Part shown: in pieces, positions 44,735-53,873 of the stretch
How positions within the stretch are numbered: the first letter of the stretch is position 1
Layout: each line of letters begins with the position of its first letter
Notes under the pieces: model-generated
Databases searched by the model: none
Told to the model about the DNA's origin: nothing
The model's input: the letters and a program-made list of their open reading frames with translations, nothing else
Assembly (NCBI GenBank): GCA_947499725.1
Contig: CANMPK010000001.1
Span: 434,001 to 498,000 of the forward strand
From: an uncultured Paracoccaceae bacterium
GTDB taxonomy: Bacteria > Pseudomonadota > Alphaproteobacteria > Rhodobacterales > Rhodobacteraceae
DNA: 64,000 bases
Direction of reading: 5' to 3'
Program-made: the position numbers and the translations under genes

Positions 44735-46036
44735 TTAGCCGAAGACGCGCTTGAAAATCGTGTCGACGTGCTTTGTGTGGTATTCCATGTTGAACTTCTC
44801 GTTGATGCCGTCTTCGCCAAGGGCTTTGACAACATCTGCGTCAGACAGCAGTTCTTCGCGGAAGTCTGTGCGGAATTCCCATACTTTCAAGGCGTTACGC
44901 TGAACCATAACGTATGCGTCTTCGCGCGATACGCCAGCTTGCGTGAGGGCCAGCAGAACGCGCTGAGACATCACCAGACCTGGGAATTTGTTCATGTTGT
45001 CCAGCATGTTTTCTGGGAACACGAGCATTTTGTCGATCACGCCTGTCAGACGTGCCAGTGCGAAATCAAGCGTTACACAAGCGTCTGGGCCAATCGCGCG
45101 CTCTACAGAAGAGTGAGAGATATCACGCTCGTGCCACAGGGCGACGTTTTCCATTGCTGGGATCACAGACATACGCACCAAACGCGCCAGACCTGTCAGG
45201 TTTTCTGTCAGAACTGGGTTCTTTTTGTGTGGCATCGCGGAAGAGCCTTTTTGGCCCATAGAGAAGAACTCTGCGCCTTCCAGAACTTCAGTCCGCTGCA
45301 TGTGGCGGATTTCGATGGCGACGTTTTCGATAGAAGACGCGATCACGCCCAGTACCGCAAAGAACATCGCGTGACGGTCGCGTGGAATAACTTGGGTGGA
45401 GATCGGCTCTGGCTTCAGGCCAAGCTTCTCGCAGACGTGCTCTTCAACCGCTGGGTCGATGTTGGCGAATGTGCCCACCGCGCCAGAGATCGCGCCGGTT
45501 GCGATTTCATCGCGTGCCGCTTTCAGACGGTCCAGGTTACGATCCATTTCCGCGTAGAAACGTGCGAAGGTCAGACCCATTGTGGTTGGCTCTGCGTGGA
45601 TACCGTGAGAGCGGCCAACACGGACTGTGTCTTTATGCTCGATTGCGCGTTTTTTCAGCGCGGCCAGCAGGCCCTTCATGTCTTCGATCAGGATGTCTGC
45701 AGAGCGCACCAATTGCACGTTCAAGCATGTGTCCAGTACGTCGGACGAAGTCATGCCTTGGTGCACAAAGCGTGCTTCTTCAGAGCCAACATGTTCTGCA
45801 AGGTGAGTCAGGAAGGCGATGACGTCGTGTTTGGTAACCGCTTCGATTTCATCGATGCGCGCGACGTCGAACTCAACGTCTTTGGCTTTCCAAACCGCGT
45901 CAGCGTTTTCGCGTGGGATGACACCCAGATCAGCCTGTGCGTCACAGGCATGGGCCTCGATTTCGTACCAAATTTTGAACTTGGTTTCAGGGGACCAGAT
46001 GGCCACCATATCTGGACGGGAATAACGAGGGATCAT
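44735..46036 (-). CDS. purB: Adenylosuccinate lyase
   Basis: This 433-residue member of the fumarase/aspartase superfamily catalyses two purine-pathway steps (SAICAR to AICAR, adenylosuccinate to AMP). The signature loop KGSSAMPHKKNPVLTENL is present, with the catalytic His region TSSDVLDTCL and the VGRSHGIHAEPTT segment. AAGGCG precedes the ATG. It is a single-gene unit ended by a strong terminator. Confidence 0.97.
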   Translation of the reverse strand: MIPRYSRPDMVAIWSPETKFKIWYEIEAHACDAQADLGVIPRENADAVWKAKDVEFDVARIDEIEAVTKHDVIAFLTHLAEHVGSEEARFVHQGMTSSDVLDTCLNVQLVRSADILIEDMKGLLAALKKRAIEHKDTVRVGRSHGIHAEPTTMGLTFARFYAEMDRNLDRLKAARDEIATGAISGAVGTFANIDPAVEEHVCEKLGLKPEPISTQVIPRDRHAMFFAVLGVIASSIENVAIEIRHMQRTEVLEGAEFFSMGQKGSSAMPHKKNPVLTENLTGLARLVRMSVIPAMENVALWHERDISHSSVERAIGPDACVTLDFALARLTGVIDKMLVFPENMLDNMNKFPGLVMSQRVLLALTQAGVSREDAYVMVQRNALKVWEFRTDFREELLSDADVVKALGEDGINEKFNMEYHTKHVDTIFKRVFG

Positions 46037-46160
46037 AGCAGCGCCTTATCTAATTCGCAGGAGTCGCGAGGGGGTATAAACCCTGTGCGCCAAAGGAACA
46101 AGAGAGGGGCTGAAATGCCTTTTTAAACTACTTTTTCTTGGCGAAAATACCTCGGGGAGC

Positions 46161-46180
46161 GCGAGGGGCTGGCCCCTCGC
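46161..46180. repeat. Perfect intergenic palindrome
   Basis: GCGAGGGG and CCCCTCGC form a perfect hairpin with a CTGG loop in the spacer between the purB start and the end of the hydrolase-OsmC gene. No T run follows. The preceding GGCGAAAATACCTCGGGG resembles GC-rich intergenic elements I associate with Rhodobacterales, but this is from memory only. Confidence 0.45.
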
Positions 46181-46208
46181 ATGCTTGGCCTAATGCTTGA
46201 TCCGAGGG

Positions 46209-47426
46209 TTAGTCGTTTGCAAGTTCTGTCACCACTTCGCTGGATTTCTCGAGCGTGCGATGCACTGGGCAGCGATCTGCGATTTCCAAAAGGCGCTGGC
46301 GTTGGGTTTCGTCCAGATCTCCTTTCAGGTGAATCACCCGTTGGAATTGGTCAATCCGTTCGCCAGACACGGTGCCTGCGTCTTGTGCGTGGACCTTGTT
46401 GTGGCGCACATCGACCCAGACATGTTCGAGCGCCCAGCCTTTGCGGCGGGCATACATGCGGATGGTCATTGAGGTGCAGGCGCCCAGACCAGAGGACAGG
46501 AAACCATATGGCGTCATGCCCTTGTTGGTGCCGCCATAGGCCAGCGGTTCATCTGCCAGAGTATGATGGAATGGACCGGCGTTGACGTCTTGCAGGAAAC
46601 CGTTGGCATCGGCCTCTGTCACGCGGACAACGCCTTCGGGGGCGCCGATGGGGGGCGCAGGGGGCGTGAGGTGCAGATAGCGTGCGGCCCAAGCGGCGAT
46701 GACCTCGGCGGCGTATTCCGCATCTTCTGGGCGGCTGATCAGGTGATCGGCGTCATCAAGGGTGACAAAGCTTTTCGGATGGCGCGCGGCTGCGAAGATG
46801 CTGGCTGCATTGTCGATATCGACGATTGTATCGAGCGGCGCGTGCATCACCAGCAGGGCTTGTTCCAGCTTATGCACAATCGGGCCGAGTTCTTGCGCGT
46901 TTACGTCATCCACAAATTCTTTGCGAATGGTGAAGGGACGACCGCCAAGGTTGACCTTGGCTTGGCCTTTTTGCGCGATGGTTTGCAACGCACCATCAAA
47001 GTTATCTGTCACATGAGCCGGATCAAAAGGCGCCCCGAGCGTGACAACGGCGCGGCTGCTGGCGATGCCGGGCGCGGCGCGCAGAACGGCAGCTCCGCCC
47101 AAGGAATGGCCGATGAGCATATCGGGCGCCATGCCGCGGTCTGTCAAATACGCAGCGGCGGCGTGGATGTCTGCCACGTTGGACGTGAAGGTGGTGTTGG
47201 AGAACTCGCCTTCGGAATGGCCAAGGCCTGTGAAATCAAACCGCAACACGGCCAGACCCATGGCGGCCAGTCGGCCTGCAATGCGGCGCGCGGCGGGGAT
47301 GTCTTTGGAACAGGTGAAACAATGGGCAAACAGCACCGTCGCAAGATGCGGCCCATCTGGCAGGTCCAGACGGGCGGCAAGCTGCTCGCCACTGTGGCCT
47401 GTGAAGGTGATGCGTTCGGTTTTCAT
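46209..47426 (-). CDS. Alpha/beta hydrolase fused to OsmC-like domain
   Basis: The 405-residue protein has two domains. Residues about 1-250 form an alpha/beta hydrolase (HCFTCSKD, nucleophile elbow IGHSLGGAAVL with Ser, and DDADHLISR with the His). Residues about 265-405 form an OsmC/YhfA-type domain with conserved cysteines in LSSGLGACTSMTIRMYA and DRCPVHRTLE. OsmC domains reduce organic hydroperoxides through two cysteines. The fusion is known in several proteobacteria and may couple ester cleavage to peroxide removal; the substrate is unknown. AAGAGGA precedes the ATG. Confidence 0.9.
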   Translation of the reverse strand: MKTERITFTGHSGEQLAARLDLPDGPHLATVLFAHCFTCSKDIPAARRIAGRLAAMGLAVLRFDFTGLGHSEGEFSNTTFTSNVADIHAAAAYLTDRGMAPDMLIGHSLGGAAVLRAAPGIASSRAVVTLGAPFDPAHVTDNFDGALQTIAQKGQAKVNLGGRPFTIRKEFVDDVNAQELGPIVHKLEQALLVMHAPLDTIVDIDNAASIFAAARHPKSFVTLDDADHLISRPEDAEYAAEVIAAWAARYLHLTPPAPPIGAPEGVVRVTEADANGFLQDVNAGPFHHTLADEPLAYGGTNKGMTPYGFLSSGLGACTSMTIRMYARRKGWALEHVWVDVRHNKVHAQDAGTVSGERIDQFQRVIHLKGDLDETQRQRLLEIADRCPVHRTLEKSSEVVTELAND

Positions 47427-47640
47427 TGTCTCAATCGTCCTCTTGACTGCTCGACCCCAATTTGGGGGATTGCGTGGCTTAGGGAAAGAGCTGTGACGGC
47501 TTTGTCACGTCATGGTGAGAAGTTGAGAGCGATTTCTAGGCGTTTTGTAACATCTGTTTTTGCGCGGTTTGGCGCGGACCTGTGCGAAAGGATAGGGGAA
47601 CTATACGAGCGTGTTGGTAGGTATCACATAGAGACAAAAC

Positions 47641-47668
47641 TTGATTTTCTTACTGTGTTACAGATAAT
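47641..47668 (+). promoter_or_regulatory. Probable sigma-70-type promoter of the DUF1330 gene
   Basis: TTGATT at 47641-47646 and GATAAT at 47663-47668 are separated by 16 bases, 28 bases before the ATG. Agreement with the consensus is good for this organism group but unproven. Confidence 0.45.
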
Positions 47669-47695
47669 TAAGAAAGAAAGGGTGGAAGGGGTCTT

Positions 47696-48025
47696 ATGTC
47701 TGTCACAGTTGTCGCAATGACGAGTATCAATGAAGATGAGCCAATGGCATTGGCACAATACCTGAGCGTAACAGGGCCATTGCTTGAACGGGCAGGCGCG
47801 AAAATCCTGAAACGTTTCACTGTAAACGAGGTCGTGGTGGGCCACAGACCTGCCAAAACTGTCTTTATTGTTGAATACCCAAGCCGTGAGGCAGTTGAGA
47901 TGGTGTTTGGCAGTGAGGAGTATAAATCGGTGATTCCAGCGCGTGATACGGCCTTTTCAGAGTATAATGTGACTGTCGCATCTGACAGCGAAGGGGCGAT
48001 GATGCCCGAAGCGGCGTTAGAGTAA
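47696..48025 (+). CDS. DUF1330 family small protein
   Basis: This 109-residue protein has a ferredoxin-like alpha+beta pattern. The family signature is visible in YLSVTGPLLERAGAKILKRF and VFIVEYPSREAVEMVFGSEEYKSVIPARDTAFSEYNVTV. DUF1330 domains are dimeric folds related to antibiotic-biosynthesis monooxygenases; the function is unknown. GGAAGGGG lies six bases before the ATG and a promoter-like TTGATT/GATAAT lies upstream. Confidence 0.86.
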   Translation: MSVTVVAMTSINEDEPMALAQYLSVTGPLLERAGAKILKRFTVNEVVVGHRPAKTVFIVEYPSREAVEMVFGSEEYKSVIPARDTAFSEYNVTVASDSEGAMMPEAALE

Positions 48026-48124
48026 CAGCGCAGCTTTTCGGCGACAAACGGATCGCGCATCGCGACGGAAGATGCGGTGCGTTTCGTAATACCCTTCAAA
48101 CCTAGTCCGTTTGGAGGGATATCA

Positions 48125-49126
48125 TTGAAACATTTCATCTATGCGCTGCCATTGGCGGCGCTGCCTGCGCTTGGCGTGGCACATGAGTATTCGGATCGTT
48201 TGCACGATCTGAGCCACTTTTTTGAGACAGCCAATATCGTTGCGGGGCACACGATTGTGGAATGCACCCTGTCTGGCGGGGCAGAGACCTCTTGTTTTTC
48301 CATCACTGTCAAACCTGAGCCAACCAGCTATGAGCCAGGGCCGTGGTGTCCGACATCTGTGAATGACACAGCTGATGCGGGTGGGATTTGGTTCAAGGAT
48401 GGTGAGGTTTTGGATGTGGATGGCGCGTTCATCACCAAACTGGCCGAGCTGTATAACGATGATAACTGGAAGCTGTTTGATGAGGCGACAGGGCAGGTGC
48501 GGGTGACCGATACTTTGGAATCCTGTCTGGCGGCGGCGCGGCCAAATGTGGATCCAGAGTATCAGAACCACTGTGTACAATGTTTGCTGGAGTATGTGGA
48601 TGAGGATCACACGATGACCTATGTGATCCCGCTTGAGCCTCAGCCGAGCGAGGCGCCTGTGCCCACGCAGCAGGCAGGGTCAGGTGTTGCTTTGAATGGT
48701 ATTCGTTTGGACGGGCCTGCGCCTGTGGATGCGATCTTGTCAGCCTATACGATTGCGGCTTTTGATGATTGCGGCGGGCATGTGAATGAACATGTGGGCT
48801 ATCACTATCATGCGGTGACCGATTGTTTGACCGATGGCGCAAGCGCTGAGACCGACACACAGGTTGGGATCGCGATGGATGGCTATCCAATCTATGAGGC
48901 CAGCGATGATCCAGCGGTTCTGGCGCAGCTTGATGCTTGCCATGGCTATACCGATGACGTACTGGGCTATCACTACCGTGCTGGTGCGCCCGGTGGGAAT
49001 TTGATCGTGGGTTGCCTCACCGCGCAAGTGGGCTGCGTGATGGAAGGTGAGGGTGGCACATGTGATGCAACCGCGGTGCGCCATGGCCCGCCGCCGGGTG
49101 GGGCGCGGCCACCGCGTGCGGAGTGA
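48125..49126 (+). CDS. Secreted YHYH-domain protein, TTG start
   Basis: The product is 333 residues when started at the TTG at 48125, which has GGAGGG six bases upstream and gives a proper signal peptide (KHFIYALPLAALPALGVAHEY). The upstream ATG at 48077 has no site and would add 16 residues before the signal. The YHYH motif occurs as VGYHYHAVTDC and LGYHYRAGAPGG, with paired cysteines around it. YHYH proteins are exported and the His clusters suggest metal binding; the function is unknown. The C-terminal tail is Pro/Gly/Arg-rich. Confidence 0.82.
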   Translation: MKHFIYALPLAALPALGVAHEYSDRLHDLSHFFETANIVAGHTIVECTLSGGAETSCFSITVKPEPTSYEPGPWCPTSVNDTADAGGIWFKDGEVLDVDGAFITKLAELYNDDNWKLFDEATGQVRVTDTLESCLAAARPNVDPEYQNHCVQCLLEYVDEDHTMTYVIPLEPQPSEAPVPTQQAGSGVALNGIRLDGPAPVDAILSAYTIAAFDDCGGHVNEHVGYHYHAVTDCLTDGASAETDTQVGIAMDGYPIYEASDDPAVLAQLDACHGYTDDVLGYHYRAGAPGGNLIVGCLTAQVGCVMEGEGGTCDATAVRHGPPPGGARPPRAE

Positions 49127-49157
49127 GTTCCGGCGTTTTTGCTCTAACGAGAGCGGG

Positions 49158-49856
49158 TTAGGCAATGATGGTGTGGCGCACTTCCAAATTTGGGTTCGCC
49201 GCGCTTCTTGCGATCATCAGACCGGTTTCAGGAAACTTAAACAGCGAAAGGCCCTGTCGTTCAGTGCTGGCTTTCCATGTGATTGGAAAGTCTAGTTCGG
49301 CTGTTTGCAGCTGATACCATTCGGAGGAGCCAGCCGGCGGCGTGCTAAGACCATTCCAGTGAGAGCCATGCTGCATACTATAGCACTGGAAGGGCGTTTT
49401 CATGAGGCTGGCAAGGCTCTGGGCCTTGCGCATTAAACCGTCTGCTGTGAACTCAAAAAACGCACCGTTTCTTTGGTCCGGCGCCCAGATTGCCCGTTTT
49501 TTGTGTGGGAGATGCCCAGAATAGGCACCTTCGGCCAAGGCTTGCATTTCGACAGTGTCTTGCTTGCCTGTGGATTTGACGGACAGATCCTTCGGAGTGT
49601 AGCCCTGCGCGAGAATGCGCAGATGAGGGCTCATCACATCTTGATTGATATGTCCTTGTGCGTCGCTGAACCCTGCTAGCACGCCTTCTTCTTTTTCTGG
49701 AGCGCAGAATTGAATGACTGAGGCGCCGGCCACGGGGCAATGATGGCACAGATCGACCAAAGCCAAATCAAGCTGAAGCACATTGCTTTGGGCGGTTTCT
49801 GTCGAGGGGCTCTGTCCCCTTACCGAATGGTTTGAGGACGGTTGAACGTTTAACAT
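49158..49856 (-). CDS. Unknown protein with carboxypeptidase-regulatory-like beta-sandwich
   Basis: I do not recognise the 232-residue protein as a whole. Residues about 28-112 read like a carboxypeptidase-regulatory/transthyretin-type fold: LALVDLCHHCPVAGASVIQF, GVLAGFSDAQGHI, HLRILAQGYTPKDLSV. The rest has an F/W-rich C-terminal half (AIWAPDQRNGAFFEF, YSMQHGSHWNGLS). There is no signal peptide. The ribosome site is weak. It converges with the YHYH gene with only 31 bases between. Confidence 0.65.
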   Translation of the reverse strand: MLNVQPSSNHSVRGQSPSTETAQSNVLQLDLALVDLCHHCPVAGASVIQFCAPEKEEGVLAGFSDAQGHINQDVMSPHLRILAQGYTPKDLSVKSTGKQDTVEMQALAEGAYSGHLPHKKRAIWAPDQRNGAFFEFTADGLMRKAQSLASLMKTPFQCYSMQHGSHWNGLSTPPAGSSEWYQLQTAELDFPITWKASTERQGLSLFKFPETGLMIARSAANPNLEVRHTIIA

Positions 49857-50144
49857 GATCAGGCTGACTTCAGGTGATTGCGTAAAGGGCTTTTGAACTT
49901 GTTCTTTATACTGAGGAAATCTTGTAAATTGATTGGGTTTTGATCAAAGACAGCTGAAAAATCGATATTTTCAATGCTGGGTGGAACCTGAGAACATGGG
50001 TGTGTCCTTCTGGTTGACCTAAGGGAAGTATTCCCGATTGGCTATGTGTTCTTGAGGTTGTGAAGCGCATTTCGATTTCACCTTAATCCTGTGAATTTTC
50101 GAAATGATTCGCTGTTTCGCGCAAAGACGAGGTGCATTCGGGCA
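49857..50144. other. Intergenic region upstream of the 49158 gene and downstream of glnA
   Basis: This stretch holds the start region of the minus-strand gene ending at 49856 and is AT-rich around 49900-50000. I see no coding frame of merit and no clear repeat. Confidence 0.35.
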
Positions 50145-50173
50145 CAAAAAAGGCGCCCAATGGGCGCCTTTTC
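50145..50173 (-). terminator. Intrinsic terminator of glnA
   Basis: AAGGCGCCC and GGGCGCCTT form a perfect nine-base stem around AAT; on the minus strand it is followed by TTTTTTGTG. The sequence is nearly the same as the sodB terminator stem. Confidence 0.92.
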
Positions 50174-50192
50174 TATTGGTATAAAACCGAAA

Positions 50193-51599
50193 TTAGCAGC
50201 TGTAGTACAGGCTAAATTCAACTGGGTGAGGTGTGTGCTCGTAAGCTTCTACTTCACTCATTTTCAGGTCGATATAGCCTTCGATCTGGTCAGCAGTGAA
50301 CACGTCACCGGCCAGCAGGAAGTCTTTATCTTTCTGCAGCTCTTCCAGAGCTTCACGCAGGGAACCACATACTGTTGGGATATCTGCCAGCTCTTCTGCT
50401 GGAAGATCGTACAGGTTCTTGTCCATTGCTTCGCCTGGATCGATCTTGTTCTTGATGCCGTCAAGACCAGCCATCAGCAGTGCTGCGAAGCACAGGTATG
50501 GGTTGGAAGATGGATCTGGGAAGCGTGCTTCGACGCGCTTCGCTTTTGGAGACTCTGTCCAAGGAATACGTACACAACCGGAACGGTTACGTGCAGAGTA
50601 TGCGCGCAGAACTGGTGCTTCGAAGCCTGGGATCAGACGCTTGTAAGAGTTTGTGGATGGGTTTGTGAATGCGTTCAGCGCTTTCGCGTGCTTCAGAACA
50701 CCACCGATGAAGTACAGAGCTTCTTGAGACAGATCTGCGTATTTGTCGCCTGCGAACAATGGCTTGCCATCTTTCCAGATGGACATGTTCACGTGCATAC
50801 CTGTGCCGTTGTCGCCAGCGATTGGCTTTGGCATGAAGGTTGCGGATTTGCCGTAAGACTGAGCCACGTTGTGGATCACGTACTTATATTTCTGCAGTTC
50901 GTCCGCTTGCTTTGTCAGGCTATCAAAGATCAGGCCCAGCTCGTGCTGACAAGACGCAACCTCGTGGTGGTGCTTGTCAACTTTCATGCCCAGACGCTTC
51001 ATTGTGGACAGCATCTCGGAGCGGATGTCTTGTGCGTCGTCGATTGGGTTTACTGGGAAGTAACCACCCTTAACGCCAGGACGGTGGCCCGTGTTGCCCA
51101 TTTCGTATTCTGTGTCTGTGTTCCAGGACGCGTCCTGTGCATCAACTTCGTAGGATACTTTGTTGATGGAAGTGGAGAAACGCACGTCGTCGAACAGGAA
51201 GAATTCTGCTTCTGGGCCCATGTAAGCCGCGTCACCGATACCGGAAGACTTCAGGTAAGCTTCAGCTTTTTGCGCTGTGGAACGTGGGTCACGCTCGTAT
51301 GCTTCACCTGTGTCTGGCTCAACGATAGAGCAGTGAATACAGATTGTTTTCTCTGCATAGAACGGATCCACGTAGCAAGACGTTGTGTCTGGGATCAGTT
51401 TCATGTCGGAGTTTTCGATAGATTTCCAACCTTCGATGGAAGAACCGTCGAACATGAAGCCTTCTTCCAAGAAGTCTTCGTCGACCAGGTCCACGTCTAC
51501 TGTGACGTGCTGGAGTTTACCGCGTGTGTCGGTGAAACGGATATCAACGTATGCCGCTTCCTCGTCTTTGATCAGCTTGAGAACTGCATCTGCGCTCAT
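50193..51599 (-). CDS. glnA: Glutamine synthetase, type I
   Basis: This 468-residue GSI makes glutamine from glutamate, ammonia and ATP. The beta-Asp50 latch region ([15 protein letters not shown]), metal and ATP motifs ([36 protein letters not shown]) and the adenylylation loop [11 protein letters not shown] with its Tyr are all present, so the enzyme should be subject to GlnE control. It is transcribed with glnB, which lies 35 bases upstream, the standard alphaproteobacterial arrangement. AAAGGGA precedes the ATG. Confidence 0.98.
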   Translation of the reverse strand: MSADAVLKLIKDEEAAYVDIRFTDTRGKLQHVTVDVDLVDEDFLEEGFMFDGSSIEGWKSIENSDMKLIPDTTSCYVDPFYAEKTICIHCSIVEPDTGEAYERDPRSTAQKAEAYLKSSGIGDAAYMGPEAEFFLFDDVRFSTSINKVSYEVDAQDASWNTDTEYEMGNTGHRPGVKGGYFPVNPIDDAQDIRSEMLSTMKRLGMKVDKHHHEVASCQHELGLIFDSLTKQADELQKYKYVIHNVAQSYGKSATFMPKPIAGDNGTGMHVNMSIWKDGKPLFAGDKYADLSQEALYFIGGVLKHAKALNAFTNPSTNSYKRLIPGFEAPVLRAYSARNRSGCVRIPWTESPKAKRVEARFPDPSSNPYLCFAALLMAGLDGIKNKIDPGEAMDKNLYDLPAEELADIPTVCGSLREALEELQKDKDFLLAGDVFTADQIEGYIDLKMSEVEAYEHTPHPVEFSLYYSC

Positions 51600-51634
51600 G
51601 TCTGAGTCCCTTTGTTAAACTTAGTGTGGTTGGA

Positions 51635-52441
<807 letters not shown>

Positions 52442-52526
52442 GCGGGTGTGGCGGAATTGGTAGACGCACCAGATTTAGGTTCTGGCGCCGCAAGGCGTGG
52501 GGGTTCAAGTCCCTTCACCCGCACCA
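52442..52526 (+). tRNA. tRNA-Leu (anticodon UAG)
   Basis: This 85-nucleotide class II tRNA has acceptor stem GCGGGTG/CACCCGC, D-arm with GGTAGACGC, anticodon stem CCAGA/TCTGG around loop TTTAGGT with anticodon TAG (52476-52478), a long variable arm (CGCCGCAAGGCG) and the TTCAAGT T-loop. The terminal CCA is encoded (52524-52526). The 3' part from the first base of the anticodon loop is duplicated 1347 bases downstream. Confidence 0.97.
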
Positions 52527-52536
52527 CTTTGATTTT
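52474..52536 (+). repeat. 63-bp direct repeat within and after tRNA-Leu (attL-like)
   Basis: This segment is identical by eye over 63 bases to 53821-53883. It starts at the first nucleotide of the anticodon loop, covers the 3' part of the tRNA including CCA, and continues 10 bases past its end. Tyrosine recombinases that target tRNA genes often recombine in the anticodon loop, so this has the form of an attachment site. Confidence 0.88.
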
Positions 52537-52904
52537 AAATAAAAATTTTGTTTCGCTTGGTGTCGTAGGGAGAGTTTTTTTGCGCGGTTTCCCAGTTTTT
52601 CTCCCATTTCACGCTTTGTTTGCTATTTGTTCTTAATTTAAGTTATTGATTTTATTGAGTTTTATTTCTTGCGTCAGACCGGAAATCTGGTGAATATTCT
52701 TTGTTTTCAAAGCTCTTATATCAATTTTCTCATTAGCTCTGTAAAGTTGTGCAATCGATACTTTCTGAATTTGAAGTAAGCAACTGTATACACGAATTTT
52801 GTCTCAAAAGAGGTTCAGCATTTCTATCTTTCTTTCAGGCCCACAACCTGAATGCGCACTCAGCTAAGATAGGTAGGGCCTTGTTAACTAATTAAGGATT
52901 TACG
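52537..52904. other. AT-rich leader region inside the element
   Basis: The stretch contains the left inner repeat and the presumed promoter of the HNH gene. AATTAAGGA directly upstream of the ATG at 52905 includes an AAGGA ribosome site. No further reading frame is convincing. Confidence 0.4.
52587..52650 (+). repeat. Inner imperfect repeat, left (possible recombinase arm site)
   Basis: GTTTCCCAGTTT at 52587-52598 and TTAAGTTATTGAT at 52638-52650 recur in the same order and almost the same spacing (51 versus 50 bases) at 53738-53800. The left copy begins 50 bases after the left 63-bp repeat. Accessory binding sites of integrases have this kind of placement; the role is inferred. Confidence 0.5.
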
Positions 52905-53666
52905 ATGCTCTCTAGAACTATCCCGCCCCAAATTGCTCAGCAGCTTCGCGCTGAATCCGGATTTGGTTGCGCGGTTTGTGGATGCCCAATCGTCGAGTAC
53001 CATCACATTATCCCTTGGGCTGAACGTAAACATTATGAAGCAGAGCATATGGTAGCTCTTTGTCGGAATCACCACCAAGAACTTGGGAAACAACGCAAGG
53101 AAGTTTCCTACGCGGCTAAACGGAATCCGATCAATATTAGGCACAAAAAGCTCCAAGGCTACCTTGTGACAAATAAAGAGAACCAAGCATTGAGATTAGG
53201 TAACACTAGGTTTGTTGGCTTTACCCATGCTGTCTCATATTATGGCATCCCTCTTTTCGGACATCGAATTGTGAACAAGGAAATTCGCTTGAACTGTTTC
53301 ATTCCGGATGAAGATTTTTTTCCAGACATAGAAGTTTCCGACAATAATCTCTCAGCAATGATCGGCAATTTTTGGGACATTGAGTTTAAGTCAAACTACG
53401 TCAAATTTAGGCGCAAAAAAGGAGAGGTCTTTCTCGAGCTTGATTTTCGAGGCGATGACGTAACAGTAAGGGGGCGATTTGATATAGAGGGGCGAGAGTA
53501 CAGGTTTTCTCCAAATCGCTGTGATTTCGGCGGCCCAAGAATAGAGGGCATAACATTTCAAGGATTTCCCGGCGCTACGGCAATCGGACACGGTGAAGCT
53601 GGCGTGCGCCTGCTTAAGCCAAACTTCGCGATGCGAGCGCCGCGAAAAACGCTTGTCCGAAAGTAG
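52905..53666 (+). CDS. HNH endonuclease-like protein of the tRNA-Leu element
   Basis: The protein has 253 residues. The N-terminal 60 hold an HNH zinc module: Cys22 and Cys25 (CAVC), His33-His34 (EYHHIIPWAE), His48 and Cys53/His56-His57 (LCRNHH). HNH domains cut DNA and occur in restriction enzymes, phage and mobile-element proteins. The remaining 190 residues are not a domain I know: a hydrophilic stretch, then strand-rich sequence (FRRKKGEVFLELDFRGDDVTVRGRFDIEGREYRF). AT-rich codon use marks it as acquired. It is the only evident gene between the repeats. It could be a defence nuclease or a leftover of a larger island. Confidence 0.82.
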   Translation: MLSRTIPPQIAQQLRAESGFGCAVCGCPIVEYHHIIPWAERKHYEAEHMVALCRNHHQELGKQRKEVSYAAKRNPINIRHKKLQGYLVTNKENQALRLGNTRFVGFTHAVSYYGIPLFGHRIVNKEIRLNCFIPDEDFFPDIEVSDNNLSAMIGNFWDIEFKSNYVKFRRKKGEVFLELDFRGDDVTVRGRFDIEGREYRFSPNRCDFGGPRIEGITFQGFPGATAIGHGEAGVRLLKPNFAMRAPRKTLVRK

Positions 53667-53737
53667 TTTGCACAAAGCTCTCTTTTTAACGACGATGCGG
53701 CAACCTACAATGGCTGAAATATTTCTCATAAAATGCC

Positions 53738-53800
53738 GTTTCCCAGTTTCACCCCTTGTTCACGTCATGTCTTGGGAAACTTTTTTATTAAGTGATTGAT
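53738..53800 (+). repeat. Inner imperfect repeat, right (possible recombinase arm site)
   Basis: The right copy has GTTTCCCAGTTT (53738-53749) and TTAAGTGATTGAT (53788-53800) and ends 20 bases before the right 63-bp repeat. Within it GTTTCCCA and TGGGAAAC form an inverted repeat followed by TTTTTT, so it might also end transcription of the HNH gene. Confidence 0.5.
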
Positions 53801-53820
53801 AATAAACGAGATGGGTGGAT

Positions 53821-53873
53821 TTTAGGTTCTGGCGCCGCAAGGCGTGGGGGTTCAAGTCCCTTCACCCGCACCA
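53821..53873 (+). pseudogene. 3' fragment of tRNA-Leu
   Basis: The fragment runs from the anticodon loop to CCA and lacks the acceptor 5' strand, D-arm and anticodon 5' stem, so it cannot be a functional tRNA. It is the displaced or element-borne tRNA end at the right boundary. Confidence 0.88.

Noticed and set aside
44714-46126. A 470-codon plus-strand frame opposite purB
   Set aside because: purB on the other strand has all catalytic motifs; the plus frame is a Cys/His/Phe-rich antisense artefact.
50091-51605. A 504-codon plus-strand frame opposite glnA
   Set aside because: glnA is unmistakable; the antisense frame has the same artefactual Cys/Phe-rich composition.
53821-53873. A second tRNA-Leu gene
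   Set aside because: Only the part from the anticodon loop to CCA is present; the 5' half is replaced by unrelated AT-rich sequence.
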